From assembly GCF_004342985.1 (NCBI RefSeq), contig NZ_SMBO01000005.1, forward strand, positions 62,001 through 126,000: 64,000 nt of DNA, read 5' to 3'. Source of the stretch: Novosphingobium sp. PhB57. Its GTDB lineage: Bacteria > Pseudomonadota > Alphaproteobacteria > Sphingomonadales > Sphingomonadaceae. Shown here piece by piece: positions 1-9,398 of this stretch. A program made the translations under genes and the position numbers. The notes under the pieces are model-generated. The model saw nothing but the letters and a program-made list of their open reading frames with translations, was not told the DNA's origin and did not search any database. The first letter of the stretch is position 1. Each line of letters starts with the position of its first letter.

Positions 1-2046
1 GGCATTCTCGTCGCCGGGACTTACGACAAGGACTCGCTGGCCCGCGCGGGCGTCGAATACTTCGGCTACAACAGCGGTTCCGACTTCACCTCGACCGATG
101 CGGCCGGGAACGTCACGCTCAACAATCCCGATGCCGTGCTGACCGGCGGCACGGCGGCGGACCTTGCCGCTGCGCGCTATCCCTATGGCATCAACCATGC
201 CTACTTCAAGCAGACGCGCGAGCGCATCGGCGGCCAGTTCGCCGTGCAGTGGGCGCCGAGCGACCGCCTCGAATTCGACCTGACCGGCCTTCACATCGAA
301 GGCACCTACAACAACTTCAGCCAGTCTCAGTACGTCGTACCCACCTGGGCCGCCGGGGCGCTGCAATCGGCGACGATCTCGAACGGCCTCGTCACTAACG
401 CCTCCTTCGGCGCGACCGACCTGCCCTCCACCAGTTCGCAGCTGGACATGAACTACCGCAAGACCAAAGTGCGGACGGACAGCTACAACCTCGCCTCCAC
501 CTGGAAGGCGAACGACAGCCTGACTCTTTCCGGCAATGTGGGCTGGACCAAGGCCACGGGCGGCACCGATCCCGAATACCTGATGAACCTCCAGTCCAAC
601 ATGCCCTTCAGCTACAGCTACGGGCAGAACCAGACTGCAGTGACGTATTCCACCGCGCCCACCGATCCGACGGCCTTCTTCCGCTCGGACCTGCGGCCTG
701 TCACCCTGCCCGATGGCAGCACGGTGCAAGCCTACCAGATCGGCGGCATCGCCACGTCCCGCCAGCGCGACAAGGAAACCTACGGTCAGCTTGACGCCAA
801 GTGGGACGTCGAGGACGGCTTCTTCAAGTCCGTGCGCATGGGCGTGAAGGCATCCGACCACGTCAACAGCCTGAGGGCCACCGGCTCCCAGGTCTATCTG
901 ACCGATCCGATCAGCCTGGCGGACTACGACTACACGCTCACGCCCTCGGGCCTGTTCAAGGGCCTGGGCTCGGGCGGCAACGCCAACCAGTTCGCCACCT
1001 TGCGCAGCGGAGATGTGATCGACACGCTGGAAAACGGCCTCTACGTCGACACCGGCCTTGACGAGGGCACTTCGTTCAAGGTGCACGAGAAGTCGGCCGC
1101 CGCTTACGTCCAGCTGGACTTCGAGACCGGGCCGATACGCGGCAACCTGGGCTACCGCGCGGTCTATACCCAGGACGTCTCGGACTATTACCTCTACACC
1201 GCGGAGAGCGACAGCTATTCGCCGGCCCGTGCGAAGAACGACTATCTCAAGGGCCTGCCCAGCATCAACGTGAGCTGGGACGTCAACGACCAGATCAAGG
1301 TCCGCGGCTCGATCGCCAAGGTCATCGCCCGTCCCCGCTACGGCCAGCTCGCCGGCGCCTTCAGCCGCAACGACACGCAGCTGACGGCCAGCGGCGGCAA
1401 CACCGACCTCAAGCCTTATGCCTCGACGAACTACGAGCTTTCGGCCGAATGGTACTTCGGCCACAGCGCGCTGCTTTCGGCCGAGTATTTCCGCCGCGAG
1501 ATCTCATCCTACATCGTCACCACCACCAGCCAGCAGGTGCTGTTCAACAACCTGACCCAGCAGAACGAGACCTATATCGTCTCCAGCCCGGTCAACGCCT
1601 CGAACGCCACCGTCAACGGCGTGTCGCTGGGCTTCCAGACCCCGATCTGGGGCGGCTTCGGCATCCTGACCAACTACACCTTCGCCGATGCCAAGGGCGG
1701 CACGGGCGAAAACGGCGCGGTGCTGAACCTGCCCTATCTCTCGAAGCACACGATCAACGTGATCCCCTACTTCGAGAAGGGCCCGTTCCAGGCCCGGGTC
1801 AGCTGGAACTGGCGCAGCCACTACTTCACCGGCATCGGCCGCCTGGACTCGGTGGATTCGACCGACGGCTATCACCAGCTGGACGCATCGATCTCCTACA
1901 AGATCAACGACCACTTCACGGTCCAGGCCAACGCGCAGAACCTGCTCGATTCGACATATTATTCCTACAGTGGCAGCAAGAGCGCGCCGACGGCCTTCTA
2001 CAAGAACGGGCGCGTCTTCGCCGCGACCGCCCAGTTCAGCTTCTAA
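1..2046 (+). CDS. TonB-dependent receptor, 5' end missing (TonB1)
   Basis: The reading frame is open from base 1, so the gene starts left of the window; 681 residues remain. They are the beta-barrel part of an outer-membrane TonB-dependent receptor: many alternating aromatic/polar strands, asymmetric loops, and a typical last strand ending in Phe (QFSF). The signal peptide and plug domain are not visible. Such receptors import large or scarce ligands using TonB-ExbBD energy. A GH92 mannosidase follows 146 bases downstream on the same strand, so a glycan ligand is a reasonable inference, but the sequence alone does not give the substrate. A strong hairpin with a T-run follows the stop codon, so this gene probably ends its own transcript. 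Confidence 0.9.
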   Translation, partial: GILVAGTYDKDSLARAGVEYFGYNSGSDFTSTDAAGNVTLNNPDAVLTGGTAADLAAARYPYGINHAYFKQTRERIGGQFAVQWAPSDRLEFDLTGLHIEGTYNNFSQSQYVVPTWAAGALQSATISNGLVTNASFGATDLPSTSSQLDMNYRKTKVRTDSYNLASTWKANDSLTLSGNVGWTKATGGTDPEYLMNLQSNMPFSYSYGQNQTAVTYSTAPTDPTAFFRSDLRPVTLPDGSTVQAYQIGGIATSRQRDKETYGQLDAKWDVEDGFFKSVRMGVKASDHVNSLRATGSQVYLTDPISLADYDYTLTPSGLFKGLGSGGNANQFATLRSGDVIDTLENGLYVDTGLDEGTSFKVHEKSAAAYVQLDFETGPIRGNLGYRAVYTQDVSDYYLYTAESDSYSPARAKNDYLKGLPSINVSWDVNDQIKVRGSIAKVIARPRYGQLAGAFSRNDTQLTASGGNTDLKPYASTNYELSAEWYFGHSALLSAEYFRREISSYIVTTTSQQVLFNNLTQQNETYIVSSPVNASNATVNGVSLGFQTPIWGGFGILTNYTFADAKGGTGENGAVLNLPYLSKHTINVIPYFEKGPFQARVSWNWRSHYFTGIGRLDSVDSTDGYHQLDASISYKINDHFTVQANAQNLLDSTYYSYSGSKSAPTAFYKNGRVFAATAQFSF

Positions 2047-2107
2047 GTCCCGTGCAAAAGCGTGCAGGTCCCTCTCCTCCTCCTGGAGACCTGCAGGCAC
2101 ACGGGCC

Positions 2108-2153
2108 GGCGCCTGTCCACGGGCTTGACCCGGCGGACAGGCGCCGCCCTTTT
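2108..2153 (+). terminator. Rho-independent terminator after TonB1
   Basis: An 11-bp perfect stem, GGCGCCTGTCC (2108-2118) with GGACAGGCGCC (2135-2145), is followed by GCCC and four T. The loop can form a further short stem. It lies 62 bases after the TonB1 stop and before the GH92 start. Confidence 0.8.
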
Positions 2154-2192
2154 CGGGTCGTAACGGCCTTTGAAAGTTGAATGGATGCCTGA

Positions 2193-4523
2193 ATGACCGC
2201 GCTTTCCCGCCGCCGCCTGATGTCCGGATCCTGCCGCCTCGCGCTGCTGGCCGCCGCCGTTCCCGCCGCCCCGACGCGGCTTCTGGCCGCCGAGGCGGAG
2301 CCGGCCGCGAAAGCCGATCCCTTCATCGGCACCGGCGGTGATGGTCATACTTTCCCCGGCGCCACCCTGCCTTTCGGCATGGTGCAGTTGAGCCCGGATA
2401 CCGATACCGCGCGCTGGGACACCTGCTCGGGCTATCATCACGGCGACGCCTCGCTGCTGGGCTTTTCGCATACCCATCTGTCCGGCACCGGCATCGGCGA
2501 CATGCTGGACGTGCTCGTCATGCCCTGCCGCGGCGAAGTGCGCCTCCGGCCGGGACCGCTCGACAGCCCGGACGAAGGCTATCGCCTGCGCTACAGCGAC
2601 GAGGCGGCGGAGCCCGGCTATTACCGAGTACAGCTGGAAAACGGCGTCGCCAGCGAACTGACCGCAACGCTGCGCACCGGCATCCAGCGCCATGTCTATC
2701 CCGCCGATGGCAGCGGCGGGCATCTGCTGATCGATCTCTCGCACCTCGTGCTGGATTCCTCGGACAAGCATCCGCTGATCGACGATGCGGAACTCGCCCT
2801 GAATGCGGACGGCACGCTCACCGGGCAGCGGCGGGTGTTCCGCTGGGCCAAGGGGCGGCGCATTCACTTCGCCATGCAGTTCTCGCGCCCGCCGAGCCGC
2901 ATCGATTTCTTCGGCGACGACGATGCCCCGCAAGCCGCGGGCAGCGCGCAAGTGAAGGGCCGGCGCCTGAAGGCCGCGGTCCATTTCGACGATGCCGGCA
3001 GCGCGCCCATCGTCGTGCGCACGGCCGTCTCGGCCGTGGATGTCGCGGGCGCCCGCGCGAACCTGGCGGCGGAAGCGACGCACTTCGACTTCGACCTCTA
3101 TCGCCAGGCCGCTGCCCGCGCCTGGGCCAGCGAACTGTCCCATGTCTCGGTGACGGGCGGCAGCGCGGAACAGCGCACGATCATGGCCACCGCGCTCTAT
3201 CACGCCGCCATCGGACCTACCCTGTTCTCGGACGTGGACGGCCGGACCATGGGGCTTGACCGCAAGGTGCACCAGTTGGCGCCCGGCGAGACGGCCTATA
3301 GCGCCTATTCGCTATGGGACACCTATCGCGCCTTCCATCCCTTGCAGACCTTGCTGCGCCCGGCGCGAGTCGGGGAATTCGTGGCCGACCTCGTTCGCCA
3401 GACGCAGCAGAGCCCCTATGGCCCGCCCGTCTGGCCGCTCCAGGGCGTGGAGACCGGCTGCATGATGGGCTGGCATGCGGTGCCGGTACTGGCCGAAGCC
3501 ATGGCCAAGGGCATTCCCGGAGACTACGCCGCCGCCTGGCCGAACATCCGCCGCCGTTCGTTCGACTTCACCATGCCCGTGCTCGACAATGCGCGCGGCA
3601 TCCCGGACTACGACGCCAAGGGTTATGTCCCGGCGGACAAGGTGTTCGAGAGCGTGAGCCGCACGCTCGAATATGCCTATGACGACTATGCCGCCGCCCG
3701 GATCGCCCGGGCAGCAGGCGCCGCGGACGACGCCGCACGGCTGAAGGCGCGCTCCGGCAACTGGAAGAACGTGTTCGACACCGCCACCGGCTTCGCCCGG
3801 CCCCGGCTGGACAACGGCGCCTGGACCGAGCCTTACGATCCGGTGGAACTCGGCCATTCGGACAAGTGGCGCGACTTCACCGAAAGCAACGGCTGGCAGG
3901 CGACCTTCCTCAACCAGCACGACGTCCACGGCCTTGCCGAGGCGATGGGCGGTCCGGCCGGGCTGGAGGCCAAGCTCGATGCCTTCTTCAACGCGCCTTC
4001 CACGCTCCCCAGGAACGCACCACCGGACATCAGCGGCATGGTCGGCCAATATGCCCATGGCAACGAACCCTCGCACCACGTCGCCTACCTCTATGCCTGG
4101 ACGGGCGCGCACTGGAAGACGCAGGCCATGGTTCGCCGCCTGCTCGCGCTCATGTACCGAGCCCGACCGGCAGGCGTGATCGGCAACGACGATTGCGGGC
4201 AGATGAGCGCGTGGTACGTGCTTTCGGCGCTGGGGTTCTATCCGGTCGATCCCGTCAGCGGCGTCTATATCTTCGGCAGCCCGCTGTTCGAGGAAGCGCG
4301 CGTCAGGCTGGGCAACGGCCGCGAGCTGATCGTGAGCGCACCGGGCAACCGCTCGGACCGGCCCTATTACGGCCGAGTGGAATGGAACGGCAAGTCGCTG
4401 GACCGCTGCTGGATCCGCCACGAGGAGTTGATGAAGGGTGGCCGCCTGACATTCCACATGCAGAACGTGCCCGAGCTTTCGTTCGGACAGCGCCTGCAGA
4501 GCCGTCCTCCCCGCCAGGAATGA
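2193..4523 (+). CDS. GH92 family alpha-mannosidase, secreted
   Basis: 776 aa, the normal size for a calcium-dependent GH92 exo-alpha-mannosidase, a family that trims alpha-1,2/1,3/1,4-linked mannose, often from N-glycans. The N-terminus has a twin-arginine-like motif (SRRRLM, residues 5-10) and a hydrophobic stretch, so export is likely. The family start block PFIGTGGDGHTFPGATLPFG is at about 43-62. GCMMG is at 422-426, GNEP at 623-626 (family catalytic Glu, E625), and GNDDCGQMSAW from 664 holds the catalytic Asp pair. The C-terminal GSPLFEEA block is also present. The next gene is a glycosylasparaginase, which supports a role in glycoprotein glycan breakdown. Linkage specificity cannot be read from sequence by eye. 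Confidence 0.93.
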   Translation: MTALSRRRLMSGSCRLALLAAAVPAAPTRLLAAEAEPAAKADPFIGTGGDGHTFPGATLPFGMVQLSPDTDTARWDTCSGYHHGDASLLGFSHTHLSGTGIGDMLDVLVMPCRGEVRLRPGPLDSPDEGYRLRYSDEAAEPGYYRVQLENGVASELTATLRTGIQRHVYPADGSGGHLLIDLSHLVLDSSDKHPLIDDAELALNADGTLTGQRRVFRWAKGRRIHFAMQFSRPPSRIDFFGDDDAPQAAGSAQVKGRRLKAAVHFDDAGSAPIVVRTAVSAVDVAGARANLAAEATHFDFDLYRQAAARAWASELSHVSVTGGSAEQRTIMATALYHAAIGPTLFSDVDGRTMGLDRKVHQLAPGETAYSAYSLWDTYRAFHPLQTLLRPARVGEFVADLVRQTQQSPYGPPVWPLQGVETGCMMGWHAVPVLAEAMAKGIPGDYAAAWPNIRRRSFDFTMPVLDNARGIPDYDAKGYVPADKVFESVSRTLEYAYDDYAAARIARAAGAADDAARLKARSGNWKNVFDTATGFARPRLDNGAWTEPYDPVELGHSDKWRDFTESNGWQATFLNQHDVHGLAEAMGGPAGLEAKLDAFFNAPSTLPRNAPPDISGMVGQYAHGNEPSHHVAYLYAWTGAHWKTQAMVRRLLALMYRARPAGVIGNDDCGQMSAWYVLSALGFYPVDPVSGVYIFGSPLFEEARVRLGNGRELIVSAPGNRSDRPYYGRVEWNGKSLDRCWIRHEELMKGGRLTFHMQNVPELSFGQRLQSRPPRQE

Positions 4524-4890
4524 TGGCCCTCCGGGACTGAGGGCCGCCTGCACTTTGCCCCCTCATTGCCGCCGCCGGACTGGATCCCGGCGGCGGCTCG
4601 GGCGCGCGTTTCCATGCAGGTGGCAGCACGCAAGGTGTTTCGGAAAAAAGGAAAACTTAACCGCGCGGAGCAGGCGATGGCTCGGCGCGGCGCTTCGCGT
4701 TCTGGCGTTTGCGTGAGACCAATTAGCGACATATTTCGCCAAATTACGGAAAAATATAATGCCAATTTGATTTTTGGAATTGAATTTATTTAATACCTAT
4801 GACAGCTCTGTTGCAGGACAGGCTTTCGGAAGGGCCTGCCGGTTTCAGCCGCCGAAAAGGGAAGCGGCGGTATTGGCTGAGGAACTGGGC
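4524..4890. other. Intergenic region with two hairpins and AT-rich promoter-like DNA
   Basis: No gene seen. Immediately after the GH92 stop, GGCCCTC (4525-4531) pairs with GAGGGCC (4539-4545). A second hairpin has an 11-bp perfect stem, GCCGCCGCCGG (4568-4578) with CCGGCGGCGGC (4587-4597). Neither has a T-run, but together they could end GH92 transcription. From about 4720 the DNA becomes unusually AT-rich for this genome and contains TATAAT at 4755-4760, so a promoter for the following gene is plausible. Confidence 0.5.
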
Positions 4891-5886
4891 ATGGGAATCT
4901 CGCGTCGCGATACCTTGGGCATGGCCCTGGCAGGAGCCGCCGTGGCTGGAACGGCGCGCGCGGCCGCACCGTCGAACGAAAGCCACAGCCCGGCCCTCGT
5001 GGTTTCCACATGGGACTTCGGCGCCGCGGCGAATGCGGCCGCCTATGGCCGCTGGAAGGCCGGCGGAACGCTGATCGACGCGGTCGAGGCCGGCGCGCAA
5101 GTGCCGGAGGCGGACCTTTCCAACCACTCCGTGGGCATGGGCGGCTATCCGGACCGGGACGGCCATGTCACGCTGGACGCCATCATCATGGACGATCGCG
5201 GCCACGCCGGCGCCGTCGCCGCGCTGGAAGGTTACGTCCACGCCATTTCGGTCGCCCGGCGCGTGATGGAGCGTACGCCGCACACGATGCTGGTGGGGGA
5301 AGGCGCCGCGCAATTCGCGCGCGAACAGGGCTTCGCGGCACAGAACCTGCTGACTCCCGAGGCGGAAGCCGCCTGGAAGGAATGGCTCAGGACGGCCGAA
5401 TACAAACCCGTCGCCAATATCGAGAACCAGCGCGGTTCCAAGCTGGACCATGACACGATTGGTATTCTCGCGCGCAGCCCGGAGGGACGGCTGGCGGGCG
5501 CCTGCACGACCTCCGGCATGGCCTACAAGCTGCGCGGCCGGGTCGGCGATTCCCCGCAATCGGGCTGCGGACTGCTGGTGGAGCCGGGTGTCGGCGCCGC
5601 CACGGCCACGGGCGTGGGCGAGGAAGTGACGCGCATCGCGGGGGCGGCCCGCGTGGTCGGCTCGATGCGGATGGGCATGTCGGCGATGGCCGCATGCCGC
5701 GAAGCCGTCGAACATATCGTCAAGCTGCGCGGAGACGCCGTGAAGGACGCCCAGGTCGCATTCCTGGCGATCGACAAGGACGGCCGCGTCGGCGCTTTCG
5801 CCATCCAGCCCGGATTCACTTTCGCGGTGACGGACGTCGCCGGTCGCACGGCCGTCCACCCGTCGGACAGCCTGCGCCGCGCCTGA
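4891..5886 (+). CDS. Glycosylasparaginase (N4-(beta-N-acetylglucosaminyl)-L-asparaginase), Ntn hydrolase
   Basis: 331 aa. The enzyme cleaves the GlcNAc-asparagine bond left after N-glycan and peptide degradation. The start at 4891 follows a GAGGA box (4879-4883) with 7-nt spacing and begins a Tat-type signal peptide (MGISRRDTLG, then a hydrophobic stretch ending ARA). The autoprocessing and nucleophile motif HDTIG is at 187-191, with Thr189 as the new N-terminal nucleophile after self-cleavage. The family block GRVGDSP and the glycine-rich GVGAATATGVGEE segment follow. These features fit glycosylasparaginase better than plant-type asparaginase/isoaspartyl peptidase, though the latter remains possible. 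An in-frame ATG at 4774 would add 39 residues before the signal peptide and is less likely. Confidence 0.88.
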   Translation: MGISRRDTLGMALAGAAVAGTARAAAPSNESHSPALVVSTWDFGAAANAAAYGRWKAGGTLIDAVEAGAQVPEADLSNHSVGMGGYPDRDGHVTLDAIIMDDRGHAGAVAALEGYVHAISVARRVMERTPHTMLVGEGAAQFAREQGFAAQNLLTPEAEAAWKEWLRTAEYKPVANIENQRGSKLDHDTIGILARSPEGRLAGACTTSGMAYKLRGRVGDSPQSGCGLLVEPGVGAATATGVGEEVTRIAGAARVVGSMRMGMSAMAACREAVEHIVKLRGDAVKDAQVAFLAIDKDGRVGAFAIQPGFTFAVTDVAGRTAVHPSDSLRRA

Positions 5887-5941
5887 CCGCGCCGACCTGG
5901 AATCGATCGATAACGCAAGAGGAAATGCCGGCAACGACCGG

Positions 5942-6030
5942 GCACCAACAAATCCGGTCGATAACGACCGGGACCGACAAGTCCGGTCGATAACGACCGG
6001 GTACCGACAAGTCCGGTCGATAACGACCGG
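5942..6030. repeat. Three tandem about 30-bp repeats, each carrying an 18-bp palindrome
   Basis: Three head-to-tail units lie at 5942-5971, 5972-6000 and 6001-6030. Each ends in the identical palindrome CCGGTCGATAACGACCGG (7-bp arms, ATAA loop) at 5954-5971, 5983-6000 and 6013-6030. The linkers are near-identical (ACCGACAAGT type). A degenerate partial copy precedes them (about 5928-5941). The array lies 55 bases after the glycosylasparaginase stop and 60 bases before TonB2. It may be a multimeric operator, an mRNA structure or a REP-like element; the sequence does not decide between them. Confidence 0.8.
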
Positions 6031-6090
6031 CTGGCGCCAAGGCCGACCTGCACACGGCGGCCCATCACTTCAGGGAAAAAGGGTTCTCGA

Positions 6091-9000
6091 ATGAGGAAGA
6101 TCACCAGGATACTCTTGGCCACCACCTGCATGGCCGGTCTGGCCACGCCGGCCATGGCGCAGGATACGGCACCGGCCGAGGCAGCCGATAGCGCGGGCAG
6201 TTCGGCAGGCTCGATCGTCGTTACGGGTTCGCGCATCAACCGCCCGAACTCCACGGCCGCCGCGCCGATCACTTCCGTCACCAACGACGCGATCCGCGCG
6301 CAGGCCGCCGTCAACATCGAGGAAGTGCTCAACCGCATTCCGCAGATCGCGCCGGACAGCCAGCAGAACTACTCGGATTCCGACGGCCGCCAGCGCATCA
6401 AGCTGCGCAACCTCGGCTTCGAACGCACCCTGACCCTGATCGACGGCAAGCGCGTGGGCACCATGAACGGCGTGGACGCTAACATGATCCCGACCTCGCT
6501 GATCAAGCGCGTCGACGTGCTGACCGGCGGTGCTTCCGCCGTCTACGGTTCGGATGCGGTCGCCGGCGTCGTCAACTTCATCATGGATGACGATTTCGAA
6601 GGCATCCAGCTCAACGGCAACTACAACTTCTACCTGCACAAGAACAAGCGCACGCTGATTTCGGACGTCGCCAGCCAGTACGGCTTCGACCAGCCGGCGC
6701 GCGGCAACGCGATCGACGGCGGCCGTTCCGATATCTCGCTGACGGTCGGCAAGAAGCTGTTCGACGGCCGCTTCCACATCAGCGGCTACGTCAACTATCG
6801 CGAAGCGGCGCTGGTGCCGTTCACCGCGCGCGAGACGGCAGGTTGCGAACTCATTCAGACCGGCAAGGACGGCCCGCTGGGGTGCACGACCTCGACGTAT
6901 ACGTCCTACGGCTACATTTCGCCCCGTTCGGGCGCCGCCAACGGCCAACAGTTCGTCAACGATCCGGACGGCTCCGGCACTCTCCTGCCTTATGGCGACG
7001 CCTATGCCGCCAATCCCTATGACGGTTATTCCTTCCAGCGCGCCAACAAGCGCTGGAATGCGGGCGGCTTCACGTCCTTCGAACTGTCCGACGCCGCCGA
7101 ACTCTACGGCAGCGTCATGTGGTTCCGCGACAGCTCGTCCAATCCCTATCCGGCGCGCGTGCTGAATTCCGAGACTTATGGCGAAGGCACGACATACTTC
7201 GTCAACTGCAACAATCCGCTGATGTCGGCCTCGCAGGCGCAGACCATCTGTGGTGCCGATGCAGGCACGGGTACGCTCGCCCCGCTCGACGTGCGCTATC
7301 GCTTCAACAATGCGCGCCCGGTCTCCGATTCCTACCTCAACCTGGGCCTGCGCGCGACCGCCGGCGTGCGCGGCCAGTTCGCACAGGGCTGGAGCTACGA
7401 CGTGGGCGGCGTCTACGCCCGCAACCGCATGGACACCACCTGGGGCCGCCCCAACTACGACCGTGTCAACAACGCCCTCAATGTCGTCAGCGTCAACGGT
7501 CAGCTGCAGTGCGCCGCCGGCTCGGCCGATGGCTGCCTTCCCTTCGACGCCTTCAGCGCCAACTCGGCCACCAACGGCCAGGCCCTGTTGGACTACCTGA
7601 CCGAGTTCGGCACCAGCACCACGATCAACACCCTCTATAACGCGGTTGCCACCGTACAGGGCGACCTGGGCACTTACGGCATCCAGTCGCCCTGGGCCGA
7701 TCAGGGCGTGGCGATCGCGATCGGCGCCGAATTCCGCGAGGACAAGCTGAAGAGCTACGCCGACGACGTCTGGCGCAAGAACTGGGGCGGATCGAACAGC
7801 AACCTTTCCCAGAATGCCTGGGAAGGCAACGTCGAAGTTCAGGTTCCGATCGTAGAGCACAAGCCCTTCGCCGAACTCCTCCAGTTCAACGGCGCGTTCC
7901 GTCTGTCGAAGTACAGCTCCAACCCGGACACCTTCTCCACCTGGAAGGCCGAAGCGATCTGGTCGCCGATTTCGGACATCACCTTCCGCGGCTCGATCAA
8001 CAAGGCCCAGCGCGCGCCGACCGTGGTGGAAGCCTACCAGGGCTCCAACATCAGCTACGACCGGATCACGCCGACCTACAACGATATCTGCGCGCCGACG
8101 GTCACTTACACCACCGGCGCCAACGGCCAGCAGGTACCCGTCTACGGCGCCCCGGCCGCCTCGCGCGAAGTCTGCGCCGCCACCGGTCTGGCGGACAGCC
8201 TCTACGGCAGCCCGACCCTGGTCTGCCCGACCGACGTCGGCTGCACCGTTCGCTCGGGCGGCTACACGGTCAACCCGGAAACGGCCTACACCAAGACCTT
8301 CGGCGTCGTGCTCAAGCCCTCGTTCGTGCCCGGCCTGGTCGTCTCGGTCGATCGCTTCCTGATCGATCTCGACGATTCCATCGGCTACAACAACTACGAC
8401 TACTTCTCGAACGGCTGCCTCCAGACCGGCAGCGAGTTCTTCTGCTCGATGTTCGTGCGCAATGCCGACGGCACGCTGTCCAGCAACCCCAGCACCAACC
8501 CGACCAGCGGCTACATTCGCGGCGGCACGACCAACTACTACAAGAGCAAGTCGCACGGCTGGGACTTCCAGGGCCAGTATTCCACGGGTCTCGGCAAGTA
8601 CGGCACGCTGGCGCTGGACTTCGCTGGCTCGCTGACCACTTTGGCCGGCGGCCAGGACTCACCGATCCTGCCGAAGTACAACTGCGCCGGATATTACGGC
8701 GGCACTTGCGGCCAGCTGATCCCCAAGTGGACGCATTCGCTGCGCGCCACGTACACGACCGAGGATCGCTTCTTCAACGCCTCGTTCAACTGGCGCTATG
8801 TCGGTCCGCTGACCAACGTCAGCAACTCGAACGATCCGGCACTGGGTGGGAATGCCGACACCGAGCGTGAGACGTTCTACCGCATCGGCGCGCAGAACTA
8901 CTTCGACCTGGCGCTGACGTTCCGCGTGAACGAGGCGTTCTCGCTCCGCATGTCGGCGAACAACATCTTCGACAAGCTGCCGCCGCTGCTGCCGAACTCC

Positions 9001-9093
9001 TACGGCTACGGCCTGTCGCGCAGCAACACGCTGTCGGCACGCTATGACTCGCTGGGCCGCCAGCTCGCGATCGGCGCCACGGTCAACTTCTGA
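6091..9093 (+). CDS. TonB-dependent receptor (TonB2)
   Basis: 1000 aa outer-membrane receptor. A signal peptide spans about residues 1-23 (hydrophobic stretch ending AMA before QDTAP). A TonB-box-like segment SIVVTGSRI follows, then the plug domain with its typical NIEEVLNRIPQ, LIDGKR and GGASAVYGSDAVAGVVN motifs. The rest is the 22-strand-type barrel ending in Phe (ATVNF). Several loops contain Cys pairs, as in large sphingomonad receptors for glycans or peptides. It is preceded by the tandem palindrome array and followed by a terminator, so it is probably monocistronic. The location suggests a role in taking up products of the GH92/glycosylasparaginase pair; the ligand is not known. Confidence 0.92.
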   Translation: MRKITRILLATTCMAGLATPAMAQDTAPAEAADSAGSSAGSIVVTGSRINRPNSTAAAPITSVTNDAIRAQAAVNIEEVLNRIPQIAPDSQQNYSDSDGRQRIKLRNLGFERTLTLIDGKRVGTMNGVDANMIPTSLIKRVDVLTGGASAVYGSDAVAGVVNFIMDDDFEGIQLNGNYNFYLHKNKRTLISDVASQYGFDQPARGNAIDGGRSDISLTVGKKLFDGRFHISGYVNYREAALVPFTARETAGCELIQTGKDGPLGCTTSTYTSYGYISPRSGAANGQQFVNDPDGSGTLLPYGDAYAANPYDGYSFQRANKRWNAGGFTSFELSDAAELYGSVMWFRDSSSNPYPARVLNSETYGEGTTYFVNCNNPLMSASQAQTICGADAGTGTLAPLDVRYRFNNARPVSDSYLNLGLRATAGVRGQFAQGWSYDVGGVYARNRMDTTWGRPNYDRVNNALNVVSVNGQLQCAAGSADGCLPFDAFSANSATNGQALLDYLTEFGTSTTINTLYNAVATVQGDLGTYGIQSPWADQGVAIAIGAEFREDKLKSYADDVWRKNWGGSNSNLSQNAWEGNVEVQVPIVEHKPFAELLQFNGAFRLSKYSSNPDTFSTWKAEAIWSPISDITFRGSINKAQRAPTVVEAYQGSNISYDRITPTYNDICAPTVTYTTGANGQQVPVYGAPAASREVCAATGLADSLYGSPTLVCPTDVGCTVRSGGYTVNPETAYTKTFGVVLKPSFVPGLVVSVDRFLIDLDDSIGYNNYDYFSNGCLQTGSEFFCSMFVRNADGTLSSNPSTNPTSGYIRGGTTNYYKSKSHGWDFQGQYSTGLGKYGTLALDFAGSLTTLAGGQDSPILPKYNCAGYYGGTCGQLIPKWTHSLRATYTTEDRFFNASFNWRYVGPLTNVSNSNDPALGGNADTERETFYRIGAQNYFDLALTFRVNEAFSLRMSANNIFDKLPPLLPNSYGYGLSRSNTLSARYDSLGRQLAIGATVNF

Positions 9094-9112
9094 CCGGCAA
9101 GACGCAGGAACG

Positions 9113-9145
9113 AACCGGAGCCCGCCGCCGCGGGTTCCGGTTTTC
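9113..9145 (+). terminator. Rho-independent terminator after TonB2
   Basis: AACCGGA (9113-9119) pairs with TCCGGTT (9136-9142). An inner GCCCGC/GCGGGT stem extends the hairpin, and TTTT follows at 9141-9144. It begins 20 bases after the TonB2 stop. Confidence 0.75.
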
Positions 9146-9187
9146 CCCCGCGCTGCATCGAAGCAGGAAGCATCATGAGGAAGCGTC

Positions 9188-9370
9188 ATGACAGGCGATA
9201 AAGCCACCACGGCCCCGCCGCACCCTTCGCCGCATGGGAAGGACCCGGTTTCGGCCGGGAATCCGGAGCCGGTATCGCCGGTGCAGGACGAGCAGCAGGG
9301 CACTGCGGATGCTCCGCCCGCAAGGCGCAAGACACTCCAGGCGGTAGCCGGCTTCGATCCCGACTTCTGA
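9188..9370 (+). CDS. Small proline-rich hypothetical protein
   Basis: 60 aa, rich in Pro, Ala and charged residues, with no signal peptide or membrane segment. A good ribosome-binding site (GAGGAAG, spaced 4 nt) precedes the ATG. The C-terminus RRKTLQAVAGFDPDF is the only part that looks ordered. No family is recognised. It lies just after the TonB2 terminator and converges on the HAD gene. It could equally be a chance frame in GC-rich DNA. Confidence 0.35.
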   Translation: MTGDKATTAPPHPSPHGKDPVSAGNPEPVSPVQDEQQGTADAPPARRKTLQAVAGFDPDF

Positions 9371-9398
9371 CCGCGCAAAGCCCGCCCGGCCTGCCCGC

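Noticed and set aside
4774..4890. Upstream start for glycosylasparaginase at 4774
   Set aside because: It would put 39 residues before a clear Tat signal peptide; the ATG at 4891 has the ribosome-binding site.
5942..6030. Possible small CRISPR array
   Set aside because: The linkers between palindromes are nearly identical, so there are no spacers; no cas genes are nearby.
6070..8556. Long minus-strand open frame opposite TonB2
   Set aside because: Low-complexity Arg/Val/Gly composition, no motifs and no ribosome-binding site; it runs across the TonB2 start.
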